A stretch of 5,470 nt of DNA, taken from Paracoccaceae bacterium (GTDB lineage Bacteria; Pseudomonadota; Alphaproteobacteria; Rhodobacterales; Rhodobacteraceae). A model generated the notes under the pieces. That model searched no databases. It saw nothing but the letters and a program-made list of their open reading frames with translations, and was not told where the DNA came from. Shown here piece after piece: positions 4,600 to 5,470 of the stretch; the first letter of the stretch is position 1, and each line of letters starts with the position of its first letter. Location of the stretch: NCBI GenBank assembly GCA_029881635.1, contig JAOUMG010000175.1, forward strand, positions 1 to 5,470, in the 5' to 3' direction. The position numbers and the translations under genes were made by a program.

Positions 4600-5470
4600 T
4601 CAAAACCATTTCAACCAGCGAAACAAAAACCAAAGACCCAGCCCCAGCGCTATCATGGCACCCGAAAATGCGGCGAATGCCCAGGGCCAGTTGGTGCCGG
4701 GCATTCCTGCGATATTCACCCCGAAGAGACCGGTCAGGAACCCAAGGGGCAGAAAGACAGCCGCAACCACGGACAGCACAAACCCATTATGCGCCAGCCT
4801 TGCCGCGTGCAGGCTGTCTGTATGGGCGCGCAGCGATGAGAGCCGTTCGCGCATATTGTCCAATTCTTCCACCAGACGCGTCGTGCGGTTCGCCAGATGA
4901 CGCAGGTCATCCCGTTCGGTGTCGCCGATGAGGTTCGTGTCAGACCCGGCCAGACGCGTAAGGGCATCGCGTTGCGGGGATATATAGCGGCGCAGCTTTA
5001 TAACTGACCGGGCAAGGCGCGAAATCTGCAATTCGCCCGTGCCGATCGCATCGGGGTGGTCGTCCAGCAGTTCTTCTTCAACGGCGTCTGTCTGATCTTC
5101 CCTTTCTGCCGAAGCGGTTTCAATCCGTGCGGTCAGCAGATCGGCAATGCGCACCACGAAACCCGCAGGGGTCGACGGGGCTTTTCCTGATTCCACTTCC
5201 TGACGCAGGGCGTCGAATGCAAAAATCCGTCTTTGTCTGGTCGTAATGACCAAACCCTTGTCAACCCAGAGACGTAGGGCCACCATATCGTCAATCTCTT
5301 GCCCGGGGTTGAAGTTCATCCCGCGCAGATTGATCAACAGCCCATCCCCGATCACTTCTGATTGGGGCCGTGTTTCGGCCTGCAGCAATCCGATGCGGGC
5401 AGCTGCTGGCAGATGTTGAGAACTCCAGATGCCAAAGCCCGGATCCGTTCGATCAAAGTGCAACCAGCGC
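4600..5470 (-). CDS. zntB: CorA-family zinc/magnesium transporter, ZntB-like (5' partial)
   Basis: Inner-membrane divalent-cation transporter of the CorA/ZntB family, pentameric in characterised members; ZntB moves zinc. The frame stays open to the window edge: codons for R and W precede LHFDRTDPG, matching the (W)xHxDRTDP start region of ZntB proteins. The TTG at 5463 is therefore probably an internal leucine codon and the true N-terminus lies outside. About 290 residues are visible against roughly 327 in E. coli ZntB. Counting from that TTG codon, residues 1 to about 220 form the cytosolic domain, including a long helical, charged stretch (about 145-220). Membrane helix 1 is at about 228-247, the pore signature GVN at 248-250 (ZntB-like variant of GMN) is followed by IAGMPG, and helix 2 is at about 260-281. 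The short C-terminus FRWLKWF is also family-typical. Confidence 0.88.
   Translation of the reverse strand, partial: RWLHFDRTDPGFGIWSSQHLPAAARIGLLQAETRPQSEVIGDGLLINLRGMNFNPGQEIDDMVALRLWVDKGLVITTRQRRIFAFDALRQEVESGKAPSTPAGFVVRIADLLTARIETASAEREDQTDAVEEELLDDHPDAIGTGELQISRLARSVIKLRRYISPQRDALTRLAGSDTNLIGDTERDDLRHLANRTTRLVEELDNMRERLSSLRAHTDSLHAARLAHNGFVLSVVAAVFLPLGFLTGLFGVNIAGMPGTNWPWAFAAFSGAMIALGLGLWFLFRWLKWF

Overview
The window looks like ordinary chromosomal DNA of a moderately GC-rich alphaproteobacterium, most likely Rhodobacterales (roseobacter-like). This rests on the style of the proteins, especially the AlkA-like glycosylase and the small HNH protein, and is a judgement from recalled family sequences, not a search. 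There is no sign of phage, transposon, CRISPR or other accessory DNA, and base and codon use look even throughout.

Layout. Positions 1-1301 hold a two-gene plus-strand operon: a compact AlkA/HhH-GPD DNA glycosylase and a phospholipase/carboxylesterase-type alpha/beta hydrolase. The two share one base (TGATG). A 215-base gap with a small inverted repeat and a candidate promoter follows. Next come a stand-alone HNH endonuclease-family gene (1517-2116) and a ureohydrolase of the agmatinase group (2208-3164), both on the plus strand. The agmatinase gene converges on a minus-strand RidA-family gene (3189-3539), and a strong hairpin covers the agmatinase stop codon. Upstream of the RidA gene, on the same strand, is a complete tRNA-Gly(CCC) gene with encoded CCA (3612-3685). 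A 149-base gap holding a long imperfect inverted repeat separates the tRNA from a plus-strand short-chain dehydrogenase (3835-4596). That gene converges, with only three bases between stop codons, on a minus-strand CorA/ZntB-type metal transporter (4600 to the window edge), whose N-terminus lies outside.

How the parts may work together. Agmatinase and RidA could both serve nitrogen and amine metabolism (guanidino-compound hydrolysis; clearance of reactive enamines/imines), but they are convergent, so this is association by neighbourhood only. The glycosylase and hydrolase are probably translationally coupled without an obvious shared pathway. No multi-gene undescribed system can be supported. 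The points most worth a second look are the conserved but functionally vague HNH protein, the motif variants in the ureohydrolase, and the secondary structures at 3148-3179 and 3691-3739.
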